Assembly: GCA_964640955.1 (NCBI GenBank)
Contig: CAZXJI010000001.1
Span: 310,001-374,000, forward strand
Length of the DNA stretch: 64,000 nt
Direction of reading: 5' to 3'
Origin: CAXXOK01 sp964640955
Lineage (GTDB): Bacteria > Bacillota > Clostridia > Christensenellales > Aristaeellaceae
Shown in pieces: positions 17,880 to 26,309 of this stretch (positions within the stretch are counted from its first letter, which is position 1; every line of letters starts with the position of its first letter). Both the position numbers and the translations under genes were made by a program. The notes beneath the pieces are model-generated. The model searched no databases. It was not told the origin of the DNA and saw only the letters and a list, made by a program, of their open reading frames with translations.

Positions 17880-20489
17880 ATGAGCGACACCCGCAAGCCC
17901 GTGGACAGCGTGGAAGCGCTGGAACGTACCATCGCGAACGTCCGCGCCGCGCAAAAGGCCTACGCGGCGTTCACGCAGGAACAGGTGGACAAAATCTTCT
18001 TCGCCGCCGCCATGGCGGCCAACCGAGAACGCATTCCGCTGGCGAAGCTGGCGGTGGCGGAAACCGGCATGGGCGTGGTGGAGGACAAGGTGATCAAAAA
18101 CCACTTCGCCTCCGAGTACATCTACAACGCCTGCCGCGAGCTTAAAACCTGCGGCGTCATCGAGCGGGACGAGGCGTACGGCGTCACGAAGATCGCCGAA
18201 CCGCTGGGCGTGATCGCCGCGGTCATCCCCACCACCAACCCGACCTCCACCGCCATTTTCAAAACGCTGATCGCGCTCAAAACCCGCAACGGCATCGTCA
18301 TTTCCCCGCACCCGCGCGCCAAGGGCTGCACGGCCGCGGCCGCGAAGGTCGTTCTGGAGGCGGCGGTCGCCGCGGGCGCGCCGGAAGGCATCATCGACTG
18401 GATCGACGTGCCCAGCCTGGACATGTCCAACCTTCTGATGAAGGAATGCGACTGCATCCTCGCCACCGGCGGCCCCGGCATGGTGCACGCCGCCTATTCC
18501 AGCGGCAAGCCCGCCCTGGGCGTGGGCCCCGGCAACGTGCCCGCCGTGATCGACGAGAGCGCCGACATCCTGCTGGCGGTCAACTCCATTATCCACTCCA
18601 AGACGTTCGACAACGGCATGATCTGCGCCAGCGAGCAGAGCGTGATCGTCCCCAAGGCCGCTTACGCCGAAGTCCGCGCGGAGTTCGCGCGCCGCGGCTG
18701 CTACTTCCTCAGGGGCGAGGAGCTCGACAAGGTTCGCAAAACCCTGCTCATCAACGGCGCCCTGAACGCTAAAATCGTGGGTCAGTCCGCCGTGAAGATC
18801 GCCGAGATGGCGGGCGTCGCCGCGCCTCCGGAAACCAAGGTGCTCATCGGCGAGGTGGAGAGCGTGGACATGAGCGAGGAATTCGCCCACGAAAAGCTCT
18901 CCCCGGTGCTGGCGATGTACAAGGCCAAGGACTTCGACGACGCGATGGGCAAGGCCGAGCGCCTCATCCTGGACGGCGGCCACGGCCACACCGCGAGCGT
19001 GTACCTCAACCCCGTCACCCAGCGCGAAAAGCTCGACCGCTTCGCCGCGAAAATGGAAACCTGCCGCGTCGTCGTCAACACCCCTTCCTCGCACGGCGGC
19101 ATCGGCGATTTGTACAACTTCAAGCTCCTGCCCTCCCTGACCCTGGGGTGCGGTTCCTGGGGCGGCAATTCCGTCAGCGAGAACGTGGGCGTCAAGCACC
19201 TGCTCAACGTAAAGACCGTCGCCGAGAGGAGAGAGAACATGCTCTGGTTCCGCACGCCGCAGAAGGTGTACATTAAGAAGGGCTGCCTGCCCGTGGCTCT
19301 CCGGGAACTGTCGGACGTGCTGGGCAAAAAGCGGGTGTTCATCGTCACCGACAAATTCCTGTTTGAAAACGGCTACACCAAGGCCGTCACCGACCGGCTG
19401 GACGAGATGGGCATACAGCATACCTGCTTCTTCGACGTCGCGCCCGACCCCACGCTGGCCTGCGCCCGCGAGGGCGCCAAAGCCATGGACGCCTTCAAGC
19501 CCGACTGCATCATCGCCGTGGGCGGCGGCAGCGCCATGGATGCCGGCAAGATCATGTGGGTGATGTACGAGCACCCCGAGGCAGACTTCATGGAGATGGC
19601 GCTGCGCTTCTCCGACATCCGCAAGCGCGTGTACACCTTCCCCAAAATGGGCGAAAAGGCGTATTTCATCGCCGTGCCCACCACCGCCGGCACCGGCAGC
19701 GAGGTGACGCCCTTCACCATCATCACCGACGAGACGAGCGGCGTTAAGTACGCCCTGGCGGATTACGAGCTGCTGCCCAACATGGCGATCGTGGACGCGG
19801 ATATGATGATGAACGCCCCCCGGGGCCTGACCTCCGCCAGCGGCATCGACGCCGTCACCCACTGCCTGGAGGCGATCGCCAGCATGCTGGCGACCGATTA
19901 CACCGACGGGCTCGCCCTGCAGGCGCTCAAGATGATCTTCGAATACCTGCCCCGCGCCTACGACAACGGCCCCAACGACCCCCTCGCCCGCGAGAAGATG
20001 GCCAATGCCGCCACCATCGCCGGCATGGCCTTCGCCAACGCCTTTCTGGGCGTATGCCACAGCATGGCGCACAAGCTGGGCGCGTTCCACCACCTGCCCC
20101 ACGGCATCGCAAACGCCCTGCTGATCGACCTCGTGCTCCGCTACAACGCCGCCGAGGTTCCCGCCAAGATGGGCACCTTCCCGCAGTACGACCACCCGCA
20201 CACCCTCGCCCGCTACACCATGGTAGCCGACGCCCTGGGGCTGGGCGGCAAGACGGACGAGGAGAAGCTCGACCGCCTGATCGCCGCGATCGACGAACTT
20301 AAGGCGAAGATCGGCATCAAGGCGACCATCCGCGATTACGGCGTGGATGAAAAATGCTTCCTCGACCGGCTGGACGAAATGGCCGAGCTGGCCTTCGACG
20401 ACCAGTGCACCGGCGCCAACCCCCGCTACCCGCTGATTGCGGAAATCAAACAGATGTACCTTGCCGCCTACTACGGCGAAACGAAATAA
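17880..20489 (+). CDS. adhE: Bifunctional acetaldehyde-CoA/alcohol dehydrogenase
   Basis: 869 residues, the usual AdhE length. Converts acetyl-CoA to ethanol via acetaldehyde, oxidising two NADH. The N-terminal aldehyde dehydrogenase domain (1-450) carries the catalytic cysteine in GMICASEQ near residue 248. The C-terminal iron-dependent alcohol dehydrogenase (about 455-869) has DAVTHCLEA and the iron-binding histidines in GVCHSMAHKLGAFHHLPHG. AdhE forms filaments (spirosomes) in the cytoplasm. The start follows GGGGAGGG. Two Rex-like operators lie upstream. An APH-like kinase follows after 17 bases. Confidence 0.98.
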   Translation: MSDTRKPVDSVEALERTIANVRAAQKAYAAFTQEQVDKIFFAAAMAANRERIPLAKLAVAETGMGVVEDKVIKNHFASEYIYNACRELKTCGVIERDEAYGVTKIAEPLGVIAAVIPTTNPTSTAIFKTLIALKTRNGIVISPHPRAKGCTAAAAKVVLEAAVAAGAPEGIIDWIDVPSLDMSNLLMKECDCILATGGPGMVHAAYSSGKPALGVGPGNVPAVIDESADILLAVNSIIHSKTFDNGMICASEQSVIVPKAAYAEVRAEFARRGCYFLRGEELDKVRKTLLINGALNAKIVGQSAVKIAEMAGVAAPPETKVLIGEVESVDMSEEFAHEKLSPVLAMYKAKDFDDAMGKAERLILDGGHGHTASVYLNPVTQREKLDRFAAKMETCRVVVNTPSSHGGIGDLYNFKLLPSLTLGCGSWGGNSVSENVGVKHLLNVKTVAERRENMLWFRTPQKVYIKKGCLPVALRELSDVLGKKRVFIVTDKFLFENGYTKAVTDRLDEMGIQHTCFFDVAPDPTLACAREGAKAMDAFKPDCIIAVGGGSAMDAGKIMWVMYEHPEADFMEMALRFSDIRKRVYTFPKMGEKAYFIAVPTTAGTGSEVTPFTIITDETSGVKYALADYELLPNMAIVDADMMMNAPRGLTSASGIDAVTHCLEAIASMLATDYTDGLALQALKMIFEYLPRAYDNGPNDPLAREKMANAATIAGMAFANAFLGVCHSMAHKLGAFHHLPHGIANALLIDLVLRYNAAEVPAKMGTFPQYDHPHTLARYTMVADALGLGGKTDEEKLDRLIAAIDELKAKIGIKATIRDYGVDEKCFLDRLDEMAELAFDDQCTGANPRYPLIAEIKQMYLAAYYGETK

Positions 20490-20506
20490 GGAAGGAGGGA
20501 CCCGAT

Positions 20507-21256
20507 ATGAAACTGGATAAAGTGATCGCCCTGCGCACCGGCAAGACCGTCTACCGCGACGGCGACCAGGCCGTGAAGGTGTTCGACGGCGACTACAGCA
20601 AGGCGGATATCCTCAACGAGGCGCTCAACCAGGCCCGCGCAGAGGAAACGGCGCTCAACGTGCCCACCCTGCGGGCCGTGACGATGGTCGAGGACCGCTG
20701 GGCCATCGTCAGCGACTTCATCCCCGGCAAGACCCTCGCCCGCCTGATGGAGGAGCAGCCCGAGCGCAAGACCGCCTGGCTGGAACGGTTCGTAGACCTC
20801 CAGCTGACGGTGCACGCGCAGACCTCGCCGCTGCTGACGCCGCTTCGGGACAAGATGAACCGCAAGATCAGCCTGAGCGGGCTGGACGCCACCACGCGCT
20901 ACGAGCTCCACACGCGGCTGGAAGGCATGCCCCGGCACAACAAGCTCTGCCACGGCGACTTCAACCCCAGGAACATCATCCTGCGCGACGACGGCGAAGC
21001 GTTCATCCTGGACTGGTCGCACGCCACGCAGGGCAACGCCTCCGCCGACGCGGCCCGTACCTACCTGCTGTTCTGGCTGGACGGGGACATGACCGGCGCG
21101 GAAACCTACTTAAACCTCTTCTGCCAAAAGAGCGACACCGCCCGGCAGTACGTGCAGAAATGGATCCCCATCGTGGCGGCCAGCCAGCTGGCCAAGGGCC
21201 GCCCGCAGGAACGGGAGTTTCTGCTGCGTTGGGCCAACGTGATGGATTACGAATAA
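20507..21256 (+). CDS. APH-fold small-molecule kinase
   Basis: 249 residues. Aminoglycoside-phosphotransferase/choline-kinase-like fold: an N-terminal lobe beginning with a short beta sheet, a brief DFIPGKTLARLMEE hinge, the catalytic loop CHGDFNPRNIIL (Brenner motif HxDxxxxN), and ILDWSHA as the metal-binding loop. Such paralogues in Clostridia have unknown substrates, and antibiotic resistance should not be assumed. The strong GGAAGGAGGG site and 17-base gap indicate co-transcription with adhE. Its placement between adhE and the hydrogenase cluster is unusual; the protein may act on a metabolite or a protein of this module. Confidence 0.85.
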   Translation: MKLDKVIALRTGKTVYRDGDQAVKVFDGDYSKADILNEALNQARAEETALNVPTLRAVTMVEDRWAIVSDFIPGKTLARLMEEQPERKTAWLERFVDLQLTVHAQTSPLLTPLRDKMNRKISLSGLDATTRYELHTRLEGMPRHNKLCHGDFNPRNIILRDDGEAFILDWSHATQGNASADAARTYLLFWLDGDMTGAETYLNLFCQKSDTARQYVQKWIPIVAASQLAKGRPQEREFLLRWANVMDYE

Positions 21257-21340
21257 CCCGGTTCCCGGCCTGTGAACGAATCGGTTTGGCGCGGCGGCGG
21301 GCATGTGTCCCGCCGCCGCGCAGAAAAGGAGATGCCCGAT

Positions 21341-21586
21341 ATGGTCAAGGTCACCATCTGCATCGGCAGCAGCTGCCACCTCAAGGGTTCCCGCCAGATC
21401 GTGGAGGAGTTGCAGCGGCTGGTCGCAGCCAACCGCCTCAAGGACAAGGTGGAGCTGGCGGGCCAGTTCTGCATGGGCAACTGCCAAAACGGCGTCTGCG
21501 TCACCGTGAACGGCGAGAACTTTTCGCTGAAGCCCGAGGATACCAAAGCCTTCTTTGAGACGCAGGTGCTTTCCAGGGTCGGCTGA
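21341..21586 (+). CDS. Thioredoxin-like [2Fe-2S] ferredoxin (NuoE/HydC-like)
   Basis: 81 residues. Cysteine ligands follow the thioredoxin-like [2Fe-2S] pattern: CIGSSC (C-x4-C) near the N-terminus and CMGNC (C-x3-C) about 40 residues later. The ATG at 21341 is preceded by AAAGGAG at 9 bases; a closer ATG at 21332 has no room for a binding site. In hydrogenase and NuoE-type complexes such proteins pass electrons between flavin or ferredoxin subunits. It starts the hfs-like cluster, 84 bases after the kinase and 188 before the PAS-hydrogenase. Confidence 0.88.
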   Translation: MVKVTICIGSSCHLKGSRQIVEELQRLVAANRLKDKVELAGQFCMGNCQNGVCVTVNGENFSLKPEDTKAFFETQVLSRVG

Positions 21587-21774
21587 GCCTGCCTGAGCCG
21601 AAACGCGGCGCTTTGCGACGTTCCCGGCGGCTGGCCGCCGGAACGGGCGGGGCTCCCGCTTGTTTAGATATGGAACCGGTTCCTCTGCATCTCCGTCCCC
21701 CGCGCCGGACCCCGGCTTTTCCTCCCCTTCCGTTTTTCCCCCGCCGCAATCATCCCCCAAGGAGCGTGGTACCC

Positions 21775-23445
21775 GTGTCCGACATTCTCAGCCTGAAAGA
21801 AAACAACTGCAAGGACTGTTACAAGTGCATCCGCACCTGCTCGGTCAAGGCCATCAGCTTCGCGCACAATCAGGCGCAGATTTTGCCGGACGAGTGCATC
21901 CTCTGCGGCAGCTGTTTCGTCGTCTGTCCCCAGAAGGCCAAGCAGGTTCGAAGCGACGTGGAAGCCGTGCGCGCGGCCGTGCGCGCCGGGAAGCGGGTGG
22001 TCTGCAGCCTCGCCCCCTCCTTCATCGCGGATTTTCCCGTGCGCGGCATCGAAGACATGCGTACGGCGCTTTCGGCGCTGGGTTTTGCGGCCGTGGAGGA
22101 AACGGCCGTCGGCGCGCAGCTGGTAAGCGACGAGTACGCCCGCATCCTCCGGGAAGGCAGACAGAGCGTGCTCATCTCCAGCTGCTGCCCTTCCATCAAC
22201 CTCCTCATCCAGAAGTACCACCCGGCCATGCTCCCCTACCTCGCCAAGGTGCCGACGCCCGCGCAGACGCACGCAAGGCTGTTAAAGCAGGCCGATCCCA
22301 ACTGCTTCACCGTTTTTATCGGCCCCTGCATCGCCAAGAAGGACGAGGCCGACCACAGCCCCGAGCTGGACGCGGCGCTCACCTACGACGAGCTGCGCAC
22401 CTGGATGGCCGAGGAAAAGGTGGAGCTGACCGGCGGAGCGCCCGCGGACGAAGCCGGGATGCGTTCGCGGCTTTACCCGGCGACGGGGGGCATCCTGCGT
22501 TCGACCGAGGCGGTGCCCGGCTACCGCCGCATGGCCATCGACGGCCTGGACAACTGCCGCATGGCGTTCCGCGAGCTGGAAAGCGGAAAGACCGAGCACG
22601 TTTTTATCGAGATGAGCGCCTGCGAGGGCAGCTGCATCAACGGTCCGTGCATCCGCGAGCACCGGGAGCGCCGGGTCAAGGGAACGCTGAAGGTGGAAGG
22701 CTTCGCCGGGGACGGCCGTTTCGACGTCCCCACCCCGTCCGCGCCGCTTTCCCGCTCGTTCGGCTTTCTGGGCGGCAGGACCGTGGCGTTCGGCGGCGAC
22801 GCCATCGAAGCCATGCTGATCAAAATGGGCAAAACTGGCCCCGAAAAGGAGCTCAACTGCGGCTCCTGCGGTTACCCCACCTGTCGGGACAAGGCCGTCG
22901 CCATCCTGCAGGGCAAGGCGGAGATCGGCATGTGCCTGCCCTTCCTCAAGGAAAAGGCGGAAAGCTTCAGCGACACCATCATCAACAACACGCCCAACGC
23001 CATTCTGGTCATGGACGAGGATCTGGCCGTGCAGCAGATCAACCGCGCGGCGGTGAAGCTGCTGCGCCTGACCGAGCCCGCGGACATCCTGCACGAAAAC
23101 GTCGTGCGGGTGCTCAACCCCGAGCCCTACCGCGAGGCCGTCGCCTCGGCCAAAAATGCCGTGGGCGTCTGCCGCTACCTGGCCGAATACCAGCTGTACG
23201 TGGAGGAGACCATCCTTTACGACCGGCAGTATCACGTGGTGATCGCCATTCTGCGCGACGTGACCGAACGGGAGACCCTGCGCGGCCAGGACGACGCCCT
23301 GCGCCGCCAGACGGTGGAAACCGCCGACCGCGTCATCGACAAGCAGATGCGCGTGGTGCAGGAGATCGCCTCGCTGCTGGGCGAGACGACGGCGGAGACG
23401 AAGCTGGCCCTCTCCAGCCTGAAGGATGCGATGAGCCGTGAATGA
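21775..23445 (+). CDS. [FeFe]-hydrogenase-like protein with C-terminal PAS domain (sensory type)
   Basis: 556 residues. Two [4Fe-4S] ferredoxin motifs (CKDCYKCIRTC and CILCGSCFVVC) open the protein. The H-cluster domain follows with SSCCPS, GPCIAKKDE and the divergent third motif EMSACEGSC. A four-cysteine Fe-S domain (CGSCGYPTCRDKA ... GMC) and a PAS domain (about 405-510), then a C-terminal helix, complete it. This architecture marks sensory or regulatory [FeFe]-hydrogenases, as in hfs-type clusters. The GTG at 21775 is chosen from GGAG 10 bases upstream and the ILSLKENNCKDC opening. It overlaps the phosphatase gene by 8 bases. Hydrogen sensing is inferred. Confidence 0.88.
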   Translation: MSDILSLKENNCKDCYKCIRTCSVKAISFAHNQAQILPDECILCGSCFVVCPQKAKQVRSDVEAVRAAVRAGKRVVCSLAPSFIADFPVRGIEDMRTALSALGFAAVEETAVGAQLVSDEYARILREGRQSVLISSCCPSINLLIQKYHPAMLPYLAKVPTPAQTHARLLKQADPNCFTVFIGPCIAKKDEADHSPELDAALTYDELRTWMAEEKVELTGGAPADEAGMRSRLYPATGGILRSTEAVPGYRRMAIDGLDNCRMAFRELESGKTEHVFIEMSACEGSCINGPCIREHRERRVKGTLKVEGFAGDGRFDVPTPSAPLSRSFGFLGGRTVAFGGDAIEAMLIKMGKTGPEKELNCGSCGYPTCRDKAVAILQGKAEIGMCLPFLKEKAESFSDTIINNTPNAILVMDEDLAVQQINRAAVKLLRLTEPADILHENVVRVLNPEPYREAVASAKNAVGVCRYLAEYQLYVEETILYDRQYHVVIAILRDVTERETLRGQDDALRRQTVETADRVIDKQMRVVQEIASLLGETTAETKLALSSLKDAMSRE

Positions 23446-24610
23446 CCTGTGGACGGAAACGGGGTACGTGAGCCTCAACAAGGCGGGCGAGACCCTCTGT
23501 GGCGACCGGGTGGAGGTCACCGGCGGCGGCGACGCGGACGTGACGCTCGTCCTGGCGGACGGGCTGGGCAGCGGGGTAAAAGCCAACATCCTTTCCATCC
23601 TCACCGCGAAGATCGCCTGCACGCTGCTCGGCGGCGGCATGCCCATCGAGGAGTGCGTATCCACGCTGGCGAGCACCCTTCCGGTGTGCAGCGTGCGGCA
23701 GGTGGCCTATTCCACCTTCACCATCCTCCGCATCACCGAGAACCGCACGGCGCGCATCATCCAGTTCGACAACCCCGCCACCATCGTGCTGCGCGGCGGC
23801 GAGCCGTTCGTTTACCCCACGTTCTCGCGCGTCGTGGCGGGCAAGAACATCTGGGAAAGCTCGTTTCCGGTGGAGTGCGGCGACGTGTTCATCAGCGTGA
23901 GCGACGGGGCGGAGTACGCGGGCGTGGGCCGGGAGCTCAACTTCGGCTGGACGCGGGAGAACATCGCCCGCTTCGCCAGCGCCAACTACCTGCCGCAGAA
24001 CTCCGCCAAGACGACCGCCGGGCTCATCTCCGACGAGTGCAACCGGCTCTACGGCGGCAAGCCCGGCGACGACAGCACCGTGGCGGTGCTGCGCGTGCGC
24101 AGGCGCCACCCCGTGAACCTCGTCGTCGGCCCGCCCGCCGAAAAAGCGCAGGACGAGAAGATGATGAACCTCTTTTTCGCCAAGGAGGGCGCCAGAATCG
24201 TCTGCGGCGGCACCACCGGTAACCTGGCGGCCGCCTACCTGCGCAAGCCCCTGCTCCCCACGCTGGATTACCCCGACCCGGACGTGCCGCCCGTCAGCTC
24301 CATCGAGGGCGTCGATCTGGTGACCGAGGGCGTGGTGACGCTTTCGCGGGTGCTCGCCTACGCCAGGGATTTTCTGCAAAACGCGAGCCTCGCGCCGGAT
24401 TGGGCCGTGGGCCGGGACGGCGCCAGCCGCATTGCCCGGGAACTGTTTGAAAACGCGACCGACATCAACTTTTTCGTCGGCCTCGCCATCAACCCCGCCC
24501 ACCAGAACCCCGACCTGCCCATCACCTTCGCCGTCAAGCAGCAGCTGATCCAGCAGCTGGCCGCGTGCCTGGAGAAGATGGGCAAGCACATCCGCCTGTC
24601 TTATTTTTAG
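23438..24610 (+). CDS. SpoIIE-type PP2C-like phosphatase with extra C-terminal domain
   Basis: 390 residues, GTG start overlapping the upstream hydrogenase by 8 bases (coupled translation). Residues 1-210 form a SpoIIE/PP2C serine phosphatase domain with metal-binding acidic residues in VLADGLGSGVKA, VSDGAEYAGVG and PGDDSTVAV. Residues 215-390 are a second domain I do not recognise (GGTTGNLAAAYL). No membrane segments. Paired with the PAS-hydrogenase, it is the plausible signalling output: redox or H2 state would gate dephosphorylation of an unknown target. No partner kinase or anti-sigma protein is nearby except the APH-fold kinase. Confidence 0.85.
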   Translation: MNDLWTETGYVSLNKAGETLCGDRVEVTGGGDADVTLVLADGLGSGVKANILSILTAKIACTLLGGGMPIEECVSTLASTLPVCSVRQVAYSTFTILRITENRTARIIQFDNPATIVLRGGEPFVYPTFSRVVAGKNIWESSFPVECGDVFISVSDGAEYAGVGRELNFGWTRENIARFASANYLPQNSAKTTAGLISDECNRLYGGKPGDDSTVAVLRVRRRHPVNLVVGPPAEKAQDEKMMNLFFAKEGARIVCGGTTGNLAAAYLRKPLLPTLDYPDPDVPPVSSIEGVDLVTEGVVTLSRVLAYARDFLQNASLAPDWAVGRDGASRIARELFENATDINFFVGLAINPAHQNPDLPITFAVKQQLIQQLAACLEKMGKHIRLSYF

Positions 24611-24619
24611 GAGGTCGTT

Positions 24620-26059
24620 ATGCGCCTTTTCGATACGGACGTCCAGAAGCTGAAATACGAGGTGCTGCGGGAGGTGGCCCGCCATGCCTACGAGGATCGG
24701 CTCGCCGACAGCTACGTGGACATTCCCCAAAAGCTCGCCCCCGGCCCCGAAGCCACCATGCGCTGCTGCGTCTACAAGGAGCGCGCGATTCTGACCGAGC
24801 GGGTGCGCATCGCCATGGGCGGCGACCGGTCGCGCCCCGGCGTGGTGGAGGTTATCGGCATCGCGTGCGACGAGTGCCCCGTCAGCGGCTACCAGGTGGG
24901 GCCGGACTGCCGCGGGTGCATCGCGCACCGCTGCATGGCCGCCTGCCCCCGGGACGCCATTACGCTGGACGAGCACCGGCACGCGCGCATCGACCCGCTC
25001 AAGTGCGTGGGCTGCGGCCGGTGCGCGGCCGCCTGCCCCTACAGCGCCATCGCCAACCACAAACGCCCCTGCGAAAACGCCTGCAAGGTGAAAGCCATTC
25101 ATATGGGCGACGACCGCTGCGCCTGCATCGACGAGGAAAAGTGCGTCGGCTGCGGCGCGTGCGTCTACCAGTGCCCCTTCGGCGCCATACAGGACAAGTC
25201 GTTTCTGACCGATGCCATCCGTCTGCTTCGCCAAAGCAACGAAAACCGCCACTACAAGGTGTACGCCATCGTCGCGCCGTCGCTGAGCAGCCAGTTCGGC
25301 TACGCGAAACTGGGCCAGGTGGTGACGGCGCTCAAGCGCCTGGGTTTTTACAGCGTGGTGGAGGTGGCCCTGGGCGCGGACATGACCGCCGCCAACGAGG
25401 CGAGGGAGCTTGCCGAAAAAGGGTTTCTCACCTCCTCGTGCTGCCCCGCGTTCGTCGAATACGTACAGCGGAACTTCCCCGACCTGATGCCGCTGGTAAG
25501 TTCCACCCCGTCCCCCATGGCGATGCTCGCCCGGTTTTTGAAAACCACCGACCCGGACGCCAGAACGGTGTTCATCGGCCCCTGCACCGCCAAGAAGCTG
25601 GAGCGGGAGCGCCCGGAGGTCGCGCCGTACGTGGATTGCGTGCTGACCTTCGAGGAGCTGCAGGCGTGGATCGACAGCCGGGACTTCGACATCACCCGCC
25701 TCCCCGAGGACGTGCTGGACAACGCTTCCTTCTACGGGCGCATCTTCGCCCGCAGCGGGGGCCTGAGCGACGCGGTCCGCCAGGCGCTGAAGGAACAGAA
25801 TATCGACTTCCCGCTCAACCCCGCCGTCTGCGACGGGATCGAGGCCTGCCGCACGGCGCTGACGAAGAAAAGCAGGGGCGCGCTTTCGGAGAACTTCATC
25901 GAGGGCATGGCCTGCGTGGGCGGGTGCATCGGCGGTGCGGGGTGCCTCACCCACGGCGCGAAGGATAAAAGCGAGGTCGACCGCTACGGCCGCGAGGCGT
26001 ATGAAAAGACCATCTCCGCGGCGCTTGCGCAGTGCGGCGGAGACGCGAAGGACGCGTAA
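24620..26059 (+). CDS. Monomeric [FeFe]-hydrogenase
   Basis: 479 residues. Several [4Fe-4S] ferredoxin motifs lie in residues 85-195 (CDECPVSGYQVGPDC, CVGCGRCAAACP, CVGCGACVYQCP). The H-cluster domain carries SSCCPA, GPCTAKKLE and EGMACVGGCIGGAGC. The second motif has GPC rather than the MPC of classic group A enzymes, suggesting a group B-type enzyme. Reduces protons to H2 with reduced ferredoxin, or the reverse. AGGAGG lies 6 bases before the ATG. Last gene of the adhE-to-hydrogenase run, followed by a strong terminator. Confidence 0.93.
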   Translation: MRLFDTDVQKLKYEVLREVARHAYEDRLADSYVDIPQKLAPGPEATMRCCVYKERAILTERVRIAMGGDRSRPGVVEVIGIACDECPVSGYQVGPDCRGCIAHRCMAACPRDAITLDEHRHARIDPLKCVGCGRCAAACPYSAIANHKRPCENACKVKAIHMGDDRCACIDEEKCVGCGACVYQCPFGAIQDKSFLTDAIRLLRQSNENRHYKVYAIVAPSLSSQFGYAKLGQVVTALKRLGFYSVVEVALGADMTAANEARELAEKGFLTSSCCPAFVEYVQRNFPDLMPLVSSTPSPMAMLARFLKTTDPDARTVFIGPCTAKKLERERPEVAPYVDCVLTFEELQAWIDSRDFDITRLPEDVLDNASFYGRIFARSGGLSDAVRQALKEQNIDFPLNPAVCDGIEACRTALTKKSRGALSENFIEGMACVGGCIGGAGCLTHGAKDKSEVDRYGREAYEKTISAALAQCGGDAKDA

Positions 26060-26144
26060 CGGCCTTTTCCCCCCGGCTCGGGCGGCCAGCCCGCCTTGCC
26101 AAAAGTTTTCGCCTTCGTTTCAACCGTTGTCCGCCAACGCTTTA

Positions 26145-26178
26145 CGGCCGTTCCCCGACGGGGGACGGCCGCTTTTTT
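26145..26178 (+). terminator. Strong terminator closing the hydrogenase cluster
   Basis: A 12-bp stem (26145-26156 with 26160-26171, one G-U pair), 3-base loop GAC, then C and TTTTTT. Located about 85 bases after the hydrogenase stop and just before the gntR promoter. Confidence 0.9.
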
Positions 26179-26200
26179 CGAAAATTCCGAAAACGCGGGG

Positions 26201-26229
26201 TTGACAACGGCGCGTCCCCGCTCTATAAT
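26201..26229 (+). promoter_or_regulatory. Consensus sigma-A promoter of the gntR catabolic locus
   Basis: Perfect -35 TTGACA (26201-26206) and perfect -10 TATAAT (26224-26229) with a 17-base spacer. The predicted start is near 26236, inside the operator repeats. Such a strong promoter is expected to need tight repression. Confidence 0.85.
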
Positions 26230-26232
26230 AGC

Positions 26233-26266
26233 ATCAGACATCAGACATCTGATATCATAAGTCAGA
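26233..26266. promoter_or_regulatory. Putative GntR/FadR-type operator
   Basis: Perfect inverted repeat ATCAGA-CA-TCTGAT (26240-26253). It is preceded by a direct repeat of ATCAGAC (26233-26239) and followed by another TCAGA half-site (26262-26266). It covers the predicted start site, so binding by the GntR protein would shut the operon. Confidence 0.7.
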
Positions 26267-26309
26267 TATGGACGAATTTCCACCATTATACATCACGGAG
26301 GAGTTGCTT

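Noticed and set aside
17844..20201. 785-codon minus-strand open frame opposite adhE
   Set aside because: Mirror frame of a GC-rich gene, composition dominated by Gly/His/Val/Ala; adhE is unambiguous on the plus strand.
20507..21256. Antibiotic-resistance interpretation of the APH-fold kinase
   Set aside because: Only the general kinase motifs are present, and the gene sits inside a fermentation operon; no mobile element or resistance context.
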